This document shows positions 6,353-13,820 of a stretch of DNA of 16,744 bases, piece after piece (position 1 is the first letter of the stretch; each line of letters starts with the position of its first letter). A program made the position numbers and the translations under genes. The stretch comes from Lachnospiraceae bacterium UBA3645. Lineage in GTDB: Bacteria; Bacillota; Clostridia; Lachnospirales; Lachnospiraceae. The notes under the pieces are model-generated. The model searched no databases, was not told where the DNA came from, and saw nothing but the letters and a program-made list of their open reading frames with translations. The stretch lies in the NCBI GenBank assembly GCA_002373555.1, contig DFKM01000001.1, positions 1-16,744 of the forward strand, in the 5' to 3' direction.

Positions 6353-7635
6353 GACGCACCTCCTTTCTCCGGATCCTCCTGCGTTTCTTCTGCCTTCAGG
6401 CGAAGGATACGGTTGTGATCCATGGAAAGGACGGTCACTTTCATGCCGTATGCGGCATAGTGGTCGCCTTCCCTGGGAATGGAAGGCAGCGTCTCGTACG
6501 TCAGCTCGCTCATCTGCTTGTTGAGGATCTCTTCCTCCTGCTCCTCCGTATAGTGAATATCCAGCTCGTCCAGGACGTCGATCACGTGCTCTTCCGGGTC
6601 CACGCTCAGGGTGCCGTCCTGCAGCCGGATGAATGTCTCTTCGATTTGATCATCCTCGTCCCAGATCTCGCCCACCAGCTCCTCCAGGATATCCTCCACA
6701 GTGACGATGCCGAGCATCCCGCCGTAATTATCCAGAACAATGGCGACGTTCTGTTTCTTCACGGACATCACCGGCAGAAGATCATCGATCTTTGTGGACT
6801 GATGAACGAACATCGGCTCCTCCAGCAGCGGACGCATATCGAGGTACTTTCCCTGCCGGAGATAATGTCGGATATAATTGCGGACCTGCAGGATGCCGAT
6901 GACATTGTCGATCGTATCCTCATAGACCGGGAGACGGCTGTGCGTCTGCTCTTTAATGAAGGCGAGGATCTCCTCCTGCGGCATGGCGATATCAATGGCC
7001 GCAACGTCGACCCGGCTGGTCAGGATGCTCTCCACGGTCACGTCGCCGAACTGCAGCGCAGACGAGATCAGCTCTCCCTGATCCTCGTCCAGCGTGCCCG
7101 CTTCGGTCATATCCTCGATGATGTCATAGAGTTCATTTTCGGTAACGGAGGTTTCTGCCTCTCCCGGGAGAAGCTTCGCGGCAGAATTGCCGATGACGGC
7201 AAGGAGCGAGGAGAACGGCCGCAGAACAGTCATCAGGAAGCAAAGCAAAGAAGCCGAGGCCAGACTGATGGTCTCAGCATACTTTCTTGCGATGCTTTTG
7301 GGCAGCATTTCCGCGAAGAAAAATACGGCAAGGGTAGTCAGCAGCGTAGACAGGGTGACCGCGGAAACGCCCCAGATCCTGGTGACGTTTACAGTAACGA
7401 TGGACGCTGCGGCAAGATGGGTAATATTCGTACCGATCAGGATCGTTGTGATAGCCCGGTCAATGTTCTCCGTCACGTAAAGCGCTTTCTTCGCACGGGA
7501 ATCTCCCCGGTCCACCCGGGCTCTCAGCCTGGTGCGGGAGACGGATGCGAAAGCGGTTTCCGCGAACGCAAAGAACATAGCGCCAAGAAATAATAGAATA
7601 AGAATCAGCCATGATATTCGACTGCCATCGTCCAT
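6349..7635 (-). CDS. CNNM/CorC-type transporter with CBS domains (first of tandem pair)
   Basis: This is a paralogue of the next gene with the same layout, 428 residues. A DUF21 membrane domain (about 1-180) has AFAETAFASVSRTRLRA and the AEMLPKSIA motif in place of GETIPKI. A CBS pair (about 200-325) carries HSRLPVYEDTIDNVIGIL and YGGMLGIVTVEDILEELVGEI. A CorC/HlyC domain follows with an acidic EEQEEE stretch and a polar tail. Sequence divergence between the two copies is large enough that they are not a recent duplication. The start at 7635 reads MDDGSRISW. Its GAGGAG site lies about 14 bases upstream, which is rather long, but no better in-frame start exists. A near-consensus promoter precedes it at 7680-7708. 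The two proteins may form a heteromeric complex, which is inference. Confidence 0.9.
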   Translation of the reverse strand: MDDGSRISWLILILLFLGAMFFAFAETAFASVSRTRLRARVDRGDSRAKKALYVTENIDRAITTILIGTNITHLAAASIVTVNVTRIWGVSAVTLSTLLTTLAVFFFAEMLPKSIARKYAETISLASASLLCFLMTVLRPFSSLLAVIGNSAAKLLPGEAETSVTENELYDIIEDMTEAGTLDEDQGELISSALQFGDVTVESILTSRVDVAAIDIAMPQEEILAFIKEQTHSRLPVYEDTIDNVIGILQVRNYIRHYLRQGKYLDMRPLLEEPMFVHQSTKIDDLLPVMSVKKQNVAIVLDNYGGMLGIVTVEDILEELVGEIWDEDDQIEETFIRLQDGTLSVDPEEHVIDVLDELDIHYTEEQEEEILNKQMSELTYETLPSIPREGDHYAAYGMKVTVLSMDHNRILRLKAEETQEDPEKGGAS

Positions 7636-7679
7636 AGCGGGACTTCACACTCCTCTGTCCTTAAAGATTTGATGGAGTA

Positions 7680-7708
7680 AATATAGCATAGGAAAATAGC
7701 AGTGTCAA
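7680..7708 (-). promoter_or_regulatory. promoter for the CNNM gene pair
   Basis: On the minus strand TTGACA (7703-7708, perfect consensus) is followed after 17 bases by TATATT (7680-7685). The transcript would start near 7673, giving a leader of about 38 bases. It is the best -35 box in the window, so constitutive strong expression is plausible. Confidence 0.8.
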
Positions 7709-7735
7709 ACAGATGCACGCCGGAGACGGCCTGGA

Positions 7736-8248
7736 TCATTCCTCCGTGCTGTCCGTTGCTTCCGCGCCGGCATCCTCTTCCGCAAGCTCCAGGCTGCGGC
7801 TGCCGGTTTTCCCGTCTTTCCCGAGCAGCATTTCCATAGCCGTTCCGAGCAGTCCGCCGACCGCTTCCTCGGTAGTCGTGGCAGTACCGCGCAGCACCTT
7901 CATGGCCGCCTGCTTCGATTTGGTGTCCGCATTCCTGTAAAGCTCCACAAGCTTCCGTTCCGTTGCCGTGACCTGCATGGCGGACTTCGCTGCGGAGGTC
8001 TTTCCGGAGGTCTTCCCCGATGTCTTGCCGGTGGTCGTCTTCTTCGCCAGATCCAGCAGGGATTTCTGCGTGACGCCCGTGATCTTCGCGATCTGTTTGA
8101 TCTGGTCCTGCGTAGGCTCCTTCTCACCGCGCTCGATCTTGCTGATATCCGACGCGGAAAGTGTCCTGATCTTCTTCGCCAGCTGCTCCTGGGTCAGGCC
8201 GGCTTCATTGCGTGCTTCCCGGATTTTTGCTCCCAACTTCTTTGACAT
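7736..8248 (-). CDS. XRE-family helix-turn-helix protein with repetitive linker
   Basis: This is a 170-residue DNA-binding protein. Residues about 5-60 form a Cro/C1-type helix-turn-helix with LGAKIREARNEAGLTQEQLA and SASDISKIERGEKEPTQDQI, the standard XRE core. A basic, low-complexity linker (about 69-90) holds three GKTS repeats. A helical stretch LVELYRNADTKSKQAAMKVL follows, similar to the tail region seen after the HTH in many Firmicutes regulators. The last 17 residues are very acidic. The ATG at 8248 is preceded by GAGGAGGG at good spacing; an upstream ATG at 8299 overlaps the -10 box and is rejected. The gene has its own promoter and lies between the CNNM pair and gtrA, all on the same strand. 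Targets are unknown. Confidence 0.88.
   Translation of the reverse strand: MSKKLGAKIREARNEAGLTQEQLAKKIRTLSASDISKIERGEKEPTQDQIKQIAKITGVTQKSLLDLAKKTTTGKTSGKTSGKTSAAKSAMQVTATERKLVELYRNADTKSKQAAMKVLRGTATTTEEAVGGLLGTAMEMLLGKDGKTGSRSLELAEEDAGAEATDSTEE
7994..8029 (-). repeat. three tandem 12-base units coding for GKTS
   Basis: The linker of the XRE protein is encoded by three adjacent 12-base units, each read GKTS (residues 74-85). Codons vary slightly between units, so it is an older repeat. Lysine/threonine/serine-rich linkers of this type can bind DNA loosely or vary in length between strains. Confidence 0.7.
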
Positions 8249-8297
8249 AGGGATCCCTCCTCTCCGATGCAATCCATTCTGCCTGTTTCGTGCCTTC

Positions 8298-8327
8298 ATT
8301 GTATCACGATTCTGCTGTTTTTGTCAC
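8298..8327 (-). promoter_or_regulatory. promoter for the XRE gene
   Basis: On the minus strand GTGACA (8322-8327) and TACAAT (8298-8303) are 18 bases apart. A TG one base before the -10 (TGATACAAT) makes it an extended -10 promoter. The predicted start is near 8291, about 43 bases before the ATG. Confidence 0.7.
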
Positions 8328-8371
8328 CATAAATATGAACCGGCGGCCGGGTGCCATGCCGGACGGGCATC

Positions 8372-8404
8372 AAAAAAACGGGCCGCCGCAGCGCTGCCCG
8401 TTTT
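8372..8404 (-). terminator. intrinsic terminator after gtrA
   Basis: A stem AAAACGGGC/GCCCGTTTT (8375-8383 with 8396-8404) has a 12-base GC-rich loop. On the minus strand it is followed by a run of seven T. It lies 8 bases beyond the gtrA stop and separates it from the XRE gene. Confidence 0.8.
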
Positions 8405-8411
8405 CTGTAAA

Positions 8412-8852
8412 CTATGCCTGTCTCTGCTTCTTCGCTCTCTCATTCGTATCCAGGCTCTTTCCGAACACGAAATATCTGTCATAAAGATATTCCAGCAGGA
8501 AATTGCAGCCCATGTTCAGGAGCGTTACCAGGATGCCCGGCCAGTGTGCCGTCTCCGCGAGGTAATTCCCGCAAATCGTGGAGACGGGCGTAAAGACCGC
8601 GTAGAATGCCGCCACCTTCATCATCGCCACCGGCACATTGTTCGCGGACTGAAAGGTATACTGGCGGTTCAGCGTAAAATTCCAGACGACCGAAGCGACC
8701 AGTGCGATCAGATAGCAAGGCCAGTACGGCCATGAAGTTACCTTGTCCAGAATGGAATACAGAAGGATCTCGATCACACCCGCCGAGATCGAAAAGAGGG
8801 TGAATTTGACGGCTCGGAGCATTTCCTTGCTTTTGCCTGTATCTGCTGCCAT
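8412..8852 (-). CDS. GtrA-family membrane protein
   Basis: This is a 146-residue integral membrane protein with four predicted hydrophobic segments. The family is tied to moving or flipping lipid-linked sugars during cell-surface polysaccharide or teichoic acid decoration. Family signatures are VKFTLFSISAGVIEILLYS near the start, WPYWPCYLIALVASVVWNFTLNRQYTF in the middle and LLEYLYDRYFVF near the end. The ATG at 8852 is chosen over one at 8870 because GGAGGA lies 8-9 bases upstream. It follows the sugar kinase by 52 bases, with a GC-rich hairpin but no clear promoter between, so it may be the last gene of that operon. A surface-glycan role for the operon would follow only if that link is real. 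A terminator follows directly. Confidence 0.88.
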   Translation of the reverse strand: MAADTGKSKEMLRAVKFTLFSISAGVIEILLYSILDKVTSWPYWPCYLIALVASVVWNFTLNRQYTFQSANNVPVAMMKVAAFYAVFTPVSTICGNYLAETAHWPGILVTLLNMGCNFLLEYLYDRYFVFGKSLDTNERAKKQRQA

Positions 8853-8870
8853 GGTTTGGTTCCTCCGCAT

Positions 8871-8893
8871 GCGCCGGCCCTGCCCGCCGGCGC
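8871..8893 (-). other. GC-rich hairpin between sugar kinase and gtrA
   Basis: A perfect 8-base-pair inverted repeat GCGCCGGC/GCCGGCGC with a 7-base loop ends four bases before the gtrA Shine-Dalgarno (8861-8866). It has no T run, so it is not a standard terminator. It could stabilise or cap mRNA ends, or lower gtrA expression relative to the upstream genes. Confidence 0.5.
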
Positions 8894-8904
8894 GTCTTCA
8901 TGTA

Positions 8905-10500
8905 TCAGCTGTTCAGTTTTCCGAAAAGTTCCTTATTGCACTTGTACAGTTTTCTGAATACCTCGTAGTTGCGGTCATAGACGGCTTTGTTCTTCTTATT
9001 CGGGCGGAAACGTTTCTTCACCGGAATGAATGCACCGATCTCGTTGATATCCTGCATCAGTCCCAGCCCGACGGCCGCCACGGCCGCCGCACCGACGGAT
9101 CCCACATTCTGGGGACTGCCGACCACTTCAACTGTCCGGCCGGTGATATCCGAGAGGATCCGGCTGGTCACATCCGACAATGCGCCGCCTCCGCCGAAGC
9201 GGATCGTCCGGGAGGTCTTCACCTTCTTGTCCTGGCATTCCAGCATCCAGCGAAGATGGTAACAGACGCCCTCCACGACCGCACGGATCATTTCCGTCTT
9301 GCCTGTCTCCAGGCGGATATTAAAGAACATCCCGGCCGCAGCCGAATCCTCGAACGGACAGCGGTTCCCGTGCAGCCAGGGCGTGAAGATCACGCCGTCT
9401 GCGCCGGGCGGTGCCTGTGCGATCACCTCCGACATATAGTCATACAGGCTCGTATAAACGGATTCCGGATCCTGGCACACATCATGCTTGTCGAGATAAA
9501 TGCCGATCTCATCCAGCGCCAGATGATCCTTCACCCACTCCAGACATTTCCCGGCGGTCTCCATCTCCGCAAAATAATTGAATTTTCCGGGCTGCGCGCC
9601 GACGATGGCCGCGATCATATTATCCGCGTCCACGGTCTGTTTGCCGACCACGGTGGAGACCCAGCCGGAAGTACCGCAGTAAATATGCGTATCCCCGAGA
9701 TCCGTGCAACCGCAGCCGAGACCGATCAGAGAAGCATCTCCTCCGCCGCCGAACACGGGCGTTCCGGGGCGCAGCCCCAGTTCTTCTGCAGCTTTCTGCG
9801 TCAGCGGTCCGACCGCATCCGTGGACCGGATGATCTCCGGGAGAAGCTCCCTTTTGATATCGAACATGCGGCAGAGCTCTCTGCTCCAGCCTTCATGCCC
9901 TTTTCGCGTGTCATAAAGCAGTGTGGAAAATGCGGAATCCTCCGTCATGGTGAAACGTCCGGTGCATCTGGATGTCAGATAATCCTTCACATCCAGCCAG
10001 TGCCTCGCCCGTGCGAAGTTCTCCGGCTCATGCGCTTCGATCCATTTGCATTTCCACATCGGATCCTTGACCGAACCGGACACGGCGCCCGTGATCGCCA
10101 GGGACGGGATCAGCTTCAGGATATTGGCGCCGGCGATCTGTGGTCCGTAGGCGATTCCCTTGTGGATCTCCTCCGTAGCACGCTGGTCCATATAGCTCAT
10201 CGGCCGGTGCACGGGCACGCCGTCAGCATCCGTCAGCACGAGCCCCTGCATCTGGGAGCAGAAGGAAATGCCGGCGATCCTGTCCCGGCGCGACGGATCT
10301 CTCGCGATCACCTCCCCGGTCGTTTTGCACATCGCGGCCCACCATTCATCCGCATCCTGCTCCACGCCGCCGTTCGGCAGGACATACAGACCGTATCCGC
10401 ACGAAGCGGAATCGATCATCCGGATCGTTTTATCCACATCAAACAGACAGGTCTTGACTCCTGTCGTTCCTATATCATACGCAAGGATCAATGTACCCAC
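8905..10500 (-). CDS. FGGY-family carbohydrate kinase (xylulokinase-like)
   Basis: This cytoplasmic kinase phosphorylates a sugar, ketose or polyol with ATP. It has 531 residues, within the usual 480-540. The N-terminal FGGY domain opens with LAYDIGTTGVKTCLFD (residues 6-21, phosphate loop). YMDQRA (103-108) marks the sugar-binding strand. GGGGDAS (251-257) holds D255, the expected catalytic base. GTSGW follows at 276-280, and FGGGGALSD near residue 450 binds the adenine nucleotide. The closest remembered group is xylulokinase-like, but substrate cannot be told from motifs. The GTG at 10500 is chosen: it follows the TetR stop by one base, and the site GGAGGT within the last TetR codons sits 5 bases upstream. 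The longer frame from 10542 has no site. Aldolase and aminotransferase genes upstream suggest a phosphorylated ketose cleaved by retro-aldol reaction. Confidence 0.88.
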   Translation of the reverse strand: MGTLILAYDIGTTGVKTCLFDVDKTIRMIDSASCGYGLYVLPNGGVEQDADEWWAAMCKTTGEVIARDPSRRDRIAGISFCSQMQGLVLTDADGVPVHRPMSYMDQRATEEIHKGIAYGPQIAGANILKLIPSLAITGAVSGSVKDPMWKCKWIEAHEPENFARARHWLDVKDYLTSRCTGRFTMTEDSAFSTLLYDTRKGHEGWSRELCRMFDIKRELLPEIIRSTDAVGPLTQKAAEELGLRPGTPVFGGGGDASLIGLGCGCTDLGDTHIYCGTSGWVSTVVGKQTVDADNMIAAIVGAQPGKFNYFAEMETAGKCLEWVKDHLALDEIGIYLDKHDVCQDPESVYTSLYDYMSEVIAQAPPGADGVIFTPWLHGNRCPFEDSAAAGMFFNIRLETGKTEMIRAVVEGVCYHLRWMLECQDKKVKTSRTIRFGGGGALSDVTSRILSDITGRTVEVVGSPQNVGSVGAAAVAAVGLGLMQDINEIGAFIPVKKRFRPNKKNKAVYDRNYEVFRKLYKCNKELFGKLNS

Positions 10501-10501
10501 A

Positions 10502-11134
10502 TCATACCTCCGGTTCCCGGATGCCGAATGCGCCTTTGACAAAAAGCATCATCTGTTCCGTCATCTTGTCGTCGTCATATTCGGCACCGATATAGAATTT
10601 CCTGCGTTCATTGTAGTATCTGCAGCCGGAATCAAAATGCAGCATCATCAGAAGGTTGTCAAAGAAGAACGCCAGGTAAGCCGGATCGATATCGCTCCGT
10701 ACAATGCCTTCCTCCTGCGCTTTCCCGATGATCCCGGTGTAGATCTCAGATGTATATTTCTCGATCGTCTCCGCGTAATAAGCCGCCCGCTCCCCCGGTT
10801 CATGCGTGATCGCATGGTACATCTGGATATAAGGGGCGTTTTTCCGTGCGAAGGAAATGCAGGTCCGGATCAGGTTTTCACAGGCCTCGGCAAGCGAATC
10901 CTCCGGATCTACGGCTTCCGCGATCATGCCTTTCAGCATATCCGTGGAACGCGCCAGACACGCATCGAACAGCGCTTCCTTGTTCTTATAATATTTATAG
11001 ATGACGCCGACACTGATGCCGGAGCGGCGGGCGATCTCACTGACTGCCGCCCGTTCGGGGCCCTTGCTCCCGAATTCCGCAACAGCGGTCATGAGCAGCT
11101 TTTCCTGCTGCTCATCCGTCAGTTTCTTCAGCAT
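10502..11134 (-). CDS. TetR/AcrR-family regulator inside the aldolase-kinase operon
   Basis: This is a 210-residue repressor-type protein. The N-terminal HTH (about residues 10-55) shows AAVSEIARRSGISVGVIYKYYKNKEALF, the standard TetR recognition helix region. The C-terminal helical domain is rich in aromatic residues and has no identified ligand. The ATG at 11134 follows GGAGGAAGGCA. The gene overlaps the end of the aldolase by 23 bases and its stop is one base from the kinase start, so it is tightly embedded. This placement argues for autoregulation of the whole operon. The inverted repeat at 13788-13811, over the transcript start, is the likely operator. It is distinct from the TetR at 2306. 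Confidence 0.92.
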   Translation of the reverse strand: MLKKLTDEQQEKLLMTAVAEFGSKGPERAAVSEIARRSGISVGVIYKYYKNKEALFDACLARSTDMLKGMIAEAVDPEDSLAEACENLIRTCISFARKNAPYIQMYHAITHEPGERAAYYAETIEKYTSEIYTGIIGKAQEEGIVRSDIDPAYLAFFFDNLLMMLHFDSGCRYYNERRKFYIGAEYDDDKMTEQMMLFVKGAFGIREPEV

Positions 11135-12215
11135 TGCCTTCCTCCGCCAGCTTCGAATAGCTCATCTTATAGATCTGATGCTCCAGCAGGCCTGCCGCGA
11201 TCCCGACCGGGATCGCTCTGTATCCGGCCGCCGCCAGCAGCGCGGCCATGCAGTTCTTATTGAGGACCATCATCATGGCGGCAGCATCATCTTCCGATCC
11301 GGCCGCGCAGATCGCGCCTTTTCCTTCGATCAGCACGGCACCGCCGCCTTTCACGGCACGGGCGATTTCTTCATCGGATGCATCCGCGGACAGACATCTG
11401 ACCCGGGGGCCCGTCATCTGCGCCAGATCATCAATGTAAGCGGGCATCATTTTTCCGCCCATGCTCACCTTTTTGATAAAAGGCGCGGATGTCTCGAGGA
11501 TCACATTGATCGCCGGATCATCAAAAACAAGATACCTGCGGTCATATTCATCATGGATCTCCCGATGGAGGATCTCCGCATAATCTGACAGCGGCAGGTC
11601 TTCCAGCGCCTCCTGCGGATACAGGCTTCCCGTCATTGCGATGTAGCGCCTGCGGGCGGCCCGCTCCAGGTGATGGGCTGTACGGAAAGCATCCTCACTG
11701 TCCCTGCCGACGCACACGGCACCGTGATTCTTCATCAGCACCGCCCGGCAGCCGGGATGCTCTGCGAGTGCGGCTTCCACGTTCTTCGTCAGCTTCTTTG
11801 TGGAAGAAAGACCGTAACGTGCGGTCGGCACATCCTCGCCAAGCGCTTCGCTGCTGCCCGATCCATAGGGGTTCACCCGGAACACACTTCCCAGCACGGA
11901 CAGTGCGGAAGCATATTCCTGGTGTGTGTGGATCACGAAACCGGCATCCGGCCGTCTCCTGTAAGCTGCGGCATGCACGCCTTTCTCACTGGAAGGCTTC
12001 ACATCGCCGCTGTAGGAACAGTCACTGATCTTCACTGTCACGATATCATCGGGCGTCAGACTGTCGTAGGTGCGTCCGCTCGGCGTGATCACGAATTCAT
12101 CTTCCGAGATACGCGCACTGATATTGCCCCACGTTCTGGCGATCAGGCCGGAGCGCAGCAGCTCCAGTCCGGCCTCAATGACTTTTTCCTTCGCTTCTTT
12201 TTCGTTATAAAGCAT
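11112..12215 (-). CDS. class II aldolase/adducin-family protein with degenerate second domain
   Basis: This is a 367-residue protein. Residues 1-200 form a normal class II aldolase domain (fuculose-phosphate aldolase/ribulose-5-phosphate epimerase type): GNIS at 30-33, catalytic glutamate E77 in SSEKGVH, and metal-binding histidines H96 and H98 (IHTHQEYA) and H164 (MKNHGAV). Residues about 235-350 repeat the same fold but have lost the ligands. ILETSAP stands where IHTHQEY would be, and EGKGAIC where KNHGAVC would be. Single-domain aldolases are usually 210-230 residues. Expected reaction: splitting a phosphorylated ketose into dihydroxyacetone phosphate and an aldehyde, or a related decarboxylation or epimerisation. 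The ATG at 12215 follows GGAGGTTTATCC, a good site. It lies 25 bases after the aminotransferase and overlaps the TetR gene. Confidence 0.9.
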   Translation of the reverse strand: MLYNEKEAKEKVIEAGLELLRSGLIARTWGNISARISEDEFVITPSGRTYDSLTPDDIVTVKISDCSYSGDVKPSSEKGVHAAAYRRRPDAGFVIHTHQEYASALSVLGSVFRVNPYGSGSSEALGEDVPTARYGLSSTKKLTKNVEAALAEHPGCRAVLMKNHGAVCVGRDSEDAFRTAHHLERAARRRYIAMTGSLYPQEALEDLPLSDYAEILHREIHDEYDRRYLVFDDPAINVILETSAPFIKKVSMGGKMMPAYIDDLAQMTGPRVRCLSADASDEEIARAVKGGGAVLIEGKGAICAAGSEDDAAAMMMVLNKNCMAALLAAAGYRAIPVGIAAGLLEHQIYKMSYSKLAEEGNAEETDG

Positions 12216-12240
12216 GGATAAACCTCCGTTCCTGCTGCCG

Positions 12241-13743
12241 TTATTTGTCCAGTTCTGTGTGAATGCGTCCGCACTTCGAGAACACTCTGTCGAAGCGTGC
12301 GATTACCTCGTCGATATCCTCTTCCGTATAGGCCGCACTCGTGTACAGTCTGGAGCCGGCCAGCGTGATCAGGCCTTCCGCCATGTAGGCTGCGCCCATA
12401 TGCTCCATCTCCGCCTGACGGATGTTCGTCTGCTTGAGGATCTTCGGCACTTCCCAGAGCTTGCCCCAGTCGATGGCAAAATGCATCGTGCCCACGCTGT
12501 CCAGATGGCAGATCGAACCCTGGTTGAATGCCACGAACGGCAGATTGTATTTCCGGATGGACTTTTTCAGTCCGGCGGTCAGACGGTCTCCCATCCGGCC
12601 GGCCTTCTCGCAGGCATTCTGCTTCTCGATCTCGGAGATCATATAATAGCCGGCGCATGTGGAAAGCGGTGTTGCCGACAAGGTGCCGCCGCAGAGTGCC
12701 TTATGCAGCTTCTTGCCCTGGCCGTCCAGGCCTGCGCCGAGGTAAGCCATGCAGTCTCTGTGACCGCCCACGGCACCCGCACCGGGATAGCCGCCGGCAA
12801 TGACTTTGCCGAATACGGTAAGGTCGGGGTCTACATTGAAGAAGCCCTGCGCACCGTGCACGCCGATCCGGAAGCCCGTGACGACTTCGTCAAAGATCAG
12901 CAGCGCGCCGTATTTGTGCGCCAGTCTCTCCGTACCCTTGATGAACTCTCTGGTGACCGGTCTGGTGCCGGATTCGGGGCCGACGGGCTCTACGAAGATC
13001 GCCGCCGTGCCGCCGTTCAGCTTATTCTTCCGAAGCTTCTTCTCCAGATCCTCCAGATCGCCGGGGAAGTATTCGTCCGTATGTTTGAAAATATAGCCGG
13101 GAACGCCGTGGGAAAGCATGCCCTTCGTTCCGGGAACACGGATGCCGTAGGCAAGCTGGTCAGACCAGCCGTGATAGCCGCCGCCCATCTTCAGGATGTT
13201 CTTGTGTCCGGTCTTCAGACGGGCGATCCTGGCGGCGACCATGCAGGCCTCCGTGCCCGATCCCAGGAAACGGATCATTTCCACGGAGGGAACGAGATCC
13301 GAGATCTTCTTCGCGAGCTTGTATTCATATTCATGGAAAAGACCGGTGGAGGGGCCGCAGGTATTCAGCAGGTCGATCACGGCTTCCCGGACTTCGGGCG
13401 GATTGCTGCCGAGGACAGTCGGGCCGCCGGCCTGGAGCAGATCGTAATATTCATTCCCGTCCACGTCGGTCATCTTGTTTCCGTTCGCGCCTGTGATCGC
13501 GATCGGGAAAGGATAGTTGAAGGCAAGGTTGTGCTCCACGCCGCCGGGAATGACTTTCTTCGCTTCGTCGGTCATCTCCTTCGACTTTTTGCATTTCGTC
13601 TCAAAATAATTTTCAATATATTCGTTCAGGGCATCCGGCCGGATCGAATAGACCGGCTTGCGGATCAGAGAGTCCAGTTTCTTGGTAACAGCTTCCGCGT
13701 CCAGATAGTGATCAGCGTCGATGGCATATCCGTTGTAAGCCAT
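12241..13743 (-). CDS. class III aminotransferase, glutamate-1-semialdehyde aminomutase-like
   Basis: This is a PLP-dependent enzyme of the class III (omega) fold, 500 residues; GSA aminomutases have about 430. An extra N-terminal region of about 55 residues precedes the conserved core at VIPGGVEHNLAF. Visible elements are GSGTEA (161-166, PLP phosphate), GGYHGW (188-193), DEVVTGFR (285-292, aspartate to the pyridine nitrogen) and FGKVIAGG (311-318) with the Schiff-base lysine K313. It is unlikely to be HemL, because no tetrapyrrole genes are near and it leads an aldolase-kinase operon. Transamination or aminomutation of an amino sugar, amino alcohol or amino acid is more likely; phospholyases of this fold are another option. 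The ATG at 13743 follows AAGGAGGAAAG. The longer frame from 13782 would place the promoter's operator in the coding start region. Confidence 0.87.
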   Translation of the reverse strand: MAYNGYAIDADHYLDAEAVTKKLDSLIRKPVYSIRPDALNEYIENYFETKCKKSKEMTDEAKKVIPGGVEHNLAFNYPFPIAITGANGNKMTDVDGNEYYDLLQAGGPTVLGSNPPEVREAVIDLLNTCGPSTGLFHEYEYKLAKKISDLVPSVEMIRFLGSGTEACMVAARIARLKTGHKNILKMGGGYHGWSDQLAYGIRVPGTKGMLSHGVPGYIFKHTDEYFPGDLEDLEKKLRKNKLNGGTAAIFVEPVGPESGTRPVTREFIKGTERLAHKYGALLIFDEVVTGFRIGVHGAQGFFNVDPDLTVFGKVIAGGYPGAGAVGGHRDCMAYLGAGLDGQGKKLHKALCGGTLSATPLSTCAGYYMISEIEKQNACEKAGRMGDRLTAGLKKSIRKYNLPFVAFNQGSICHLDSVGTMHFAIDWGKLWEVPKILKQTNIRQAEMEHMGAAYMAEGLITLAGSRLYTSAAYTEEDIDEVIARFDRVFSKCGRIHTELDK

Positions 13744-13787
13744 AGGTTCTTTCCTCCTTTTGATCTGTACTGATGTTGTCAATGGTT

Positions 13788-13811
13788 TCTCGTGAATAAT
13801 CGTTCACGAGA
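13788..13811. promoter_or_regulatory. candidate TetR operator, perfect 9-6-9 inverted repeat
   Basis: The arms TCTCGTGAA and TTCACGAGA are separated by TAATCG. On the minus strand the repeat begins about 3 bases after the predicted transcript start, a classic position for a repressor that blocks initiation. The inner part resembles the TGAA...TTCA dyads used by several TetR proteins. Binding by the TetR encoded in this operon is inferred. Confidence 0.65.
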
Positions 13812-13820
13812 TTTGCTTTC

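Noticed and set aside
7994..8029. Short tandem units taken as a CRISPR-like or mobile repeat
   Set aside because: They are in frame inside the XRE gene, have no spacers and encode a simple protein linker.
8743..10539. Plus-strand open frame of 598 codons opposite the sugar kinase
   Set aside because: Its translation is arginine/histidine-rich low-sense sequence antisense to an FGGY kinase with all motifs intact.
12214..13773. Plus-strand open frame of 519 codons opposite the aminotransferase
   Set aside because: It is a mirror of a real PLP enzyme; no start signal and no recognised domain.
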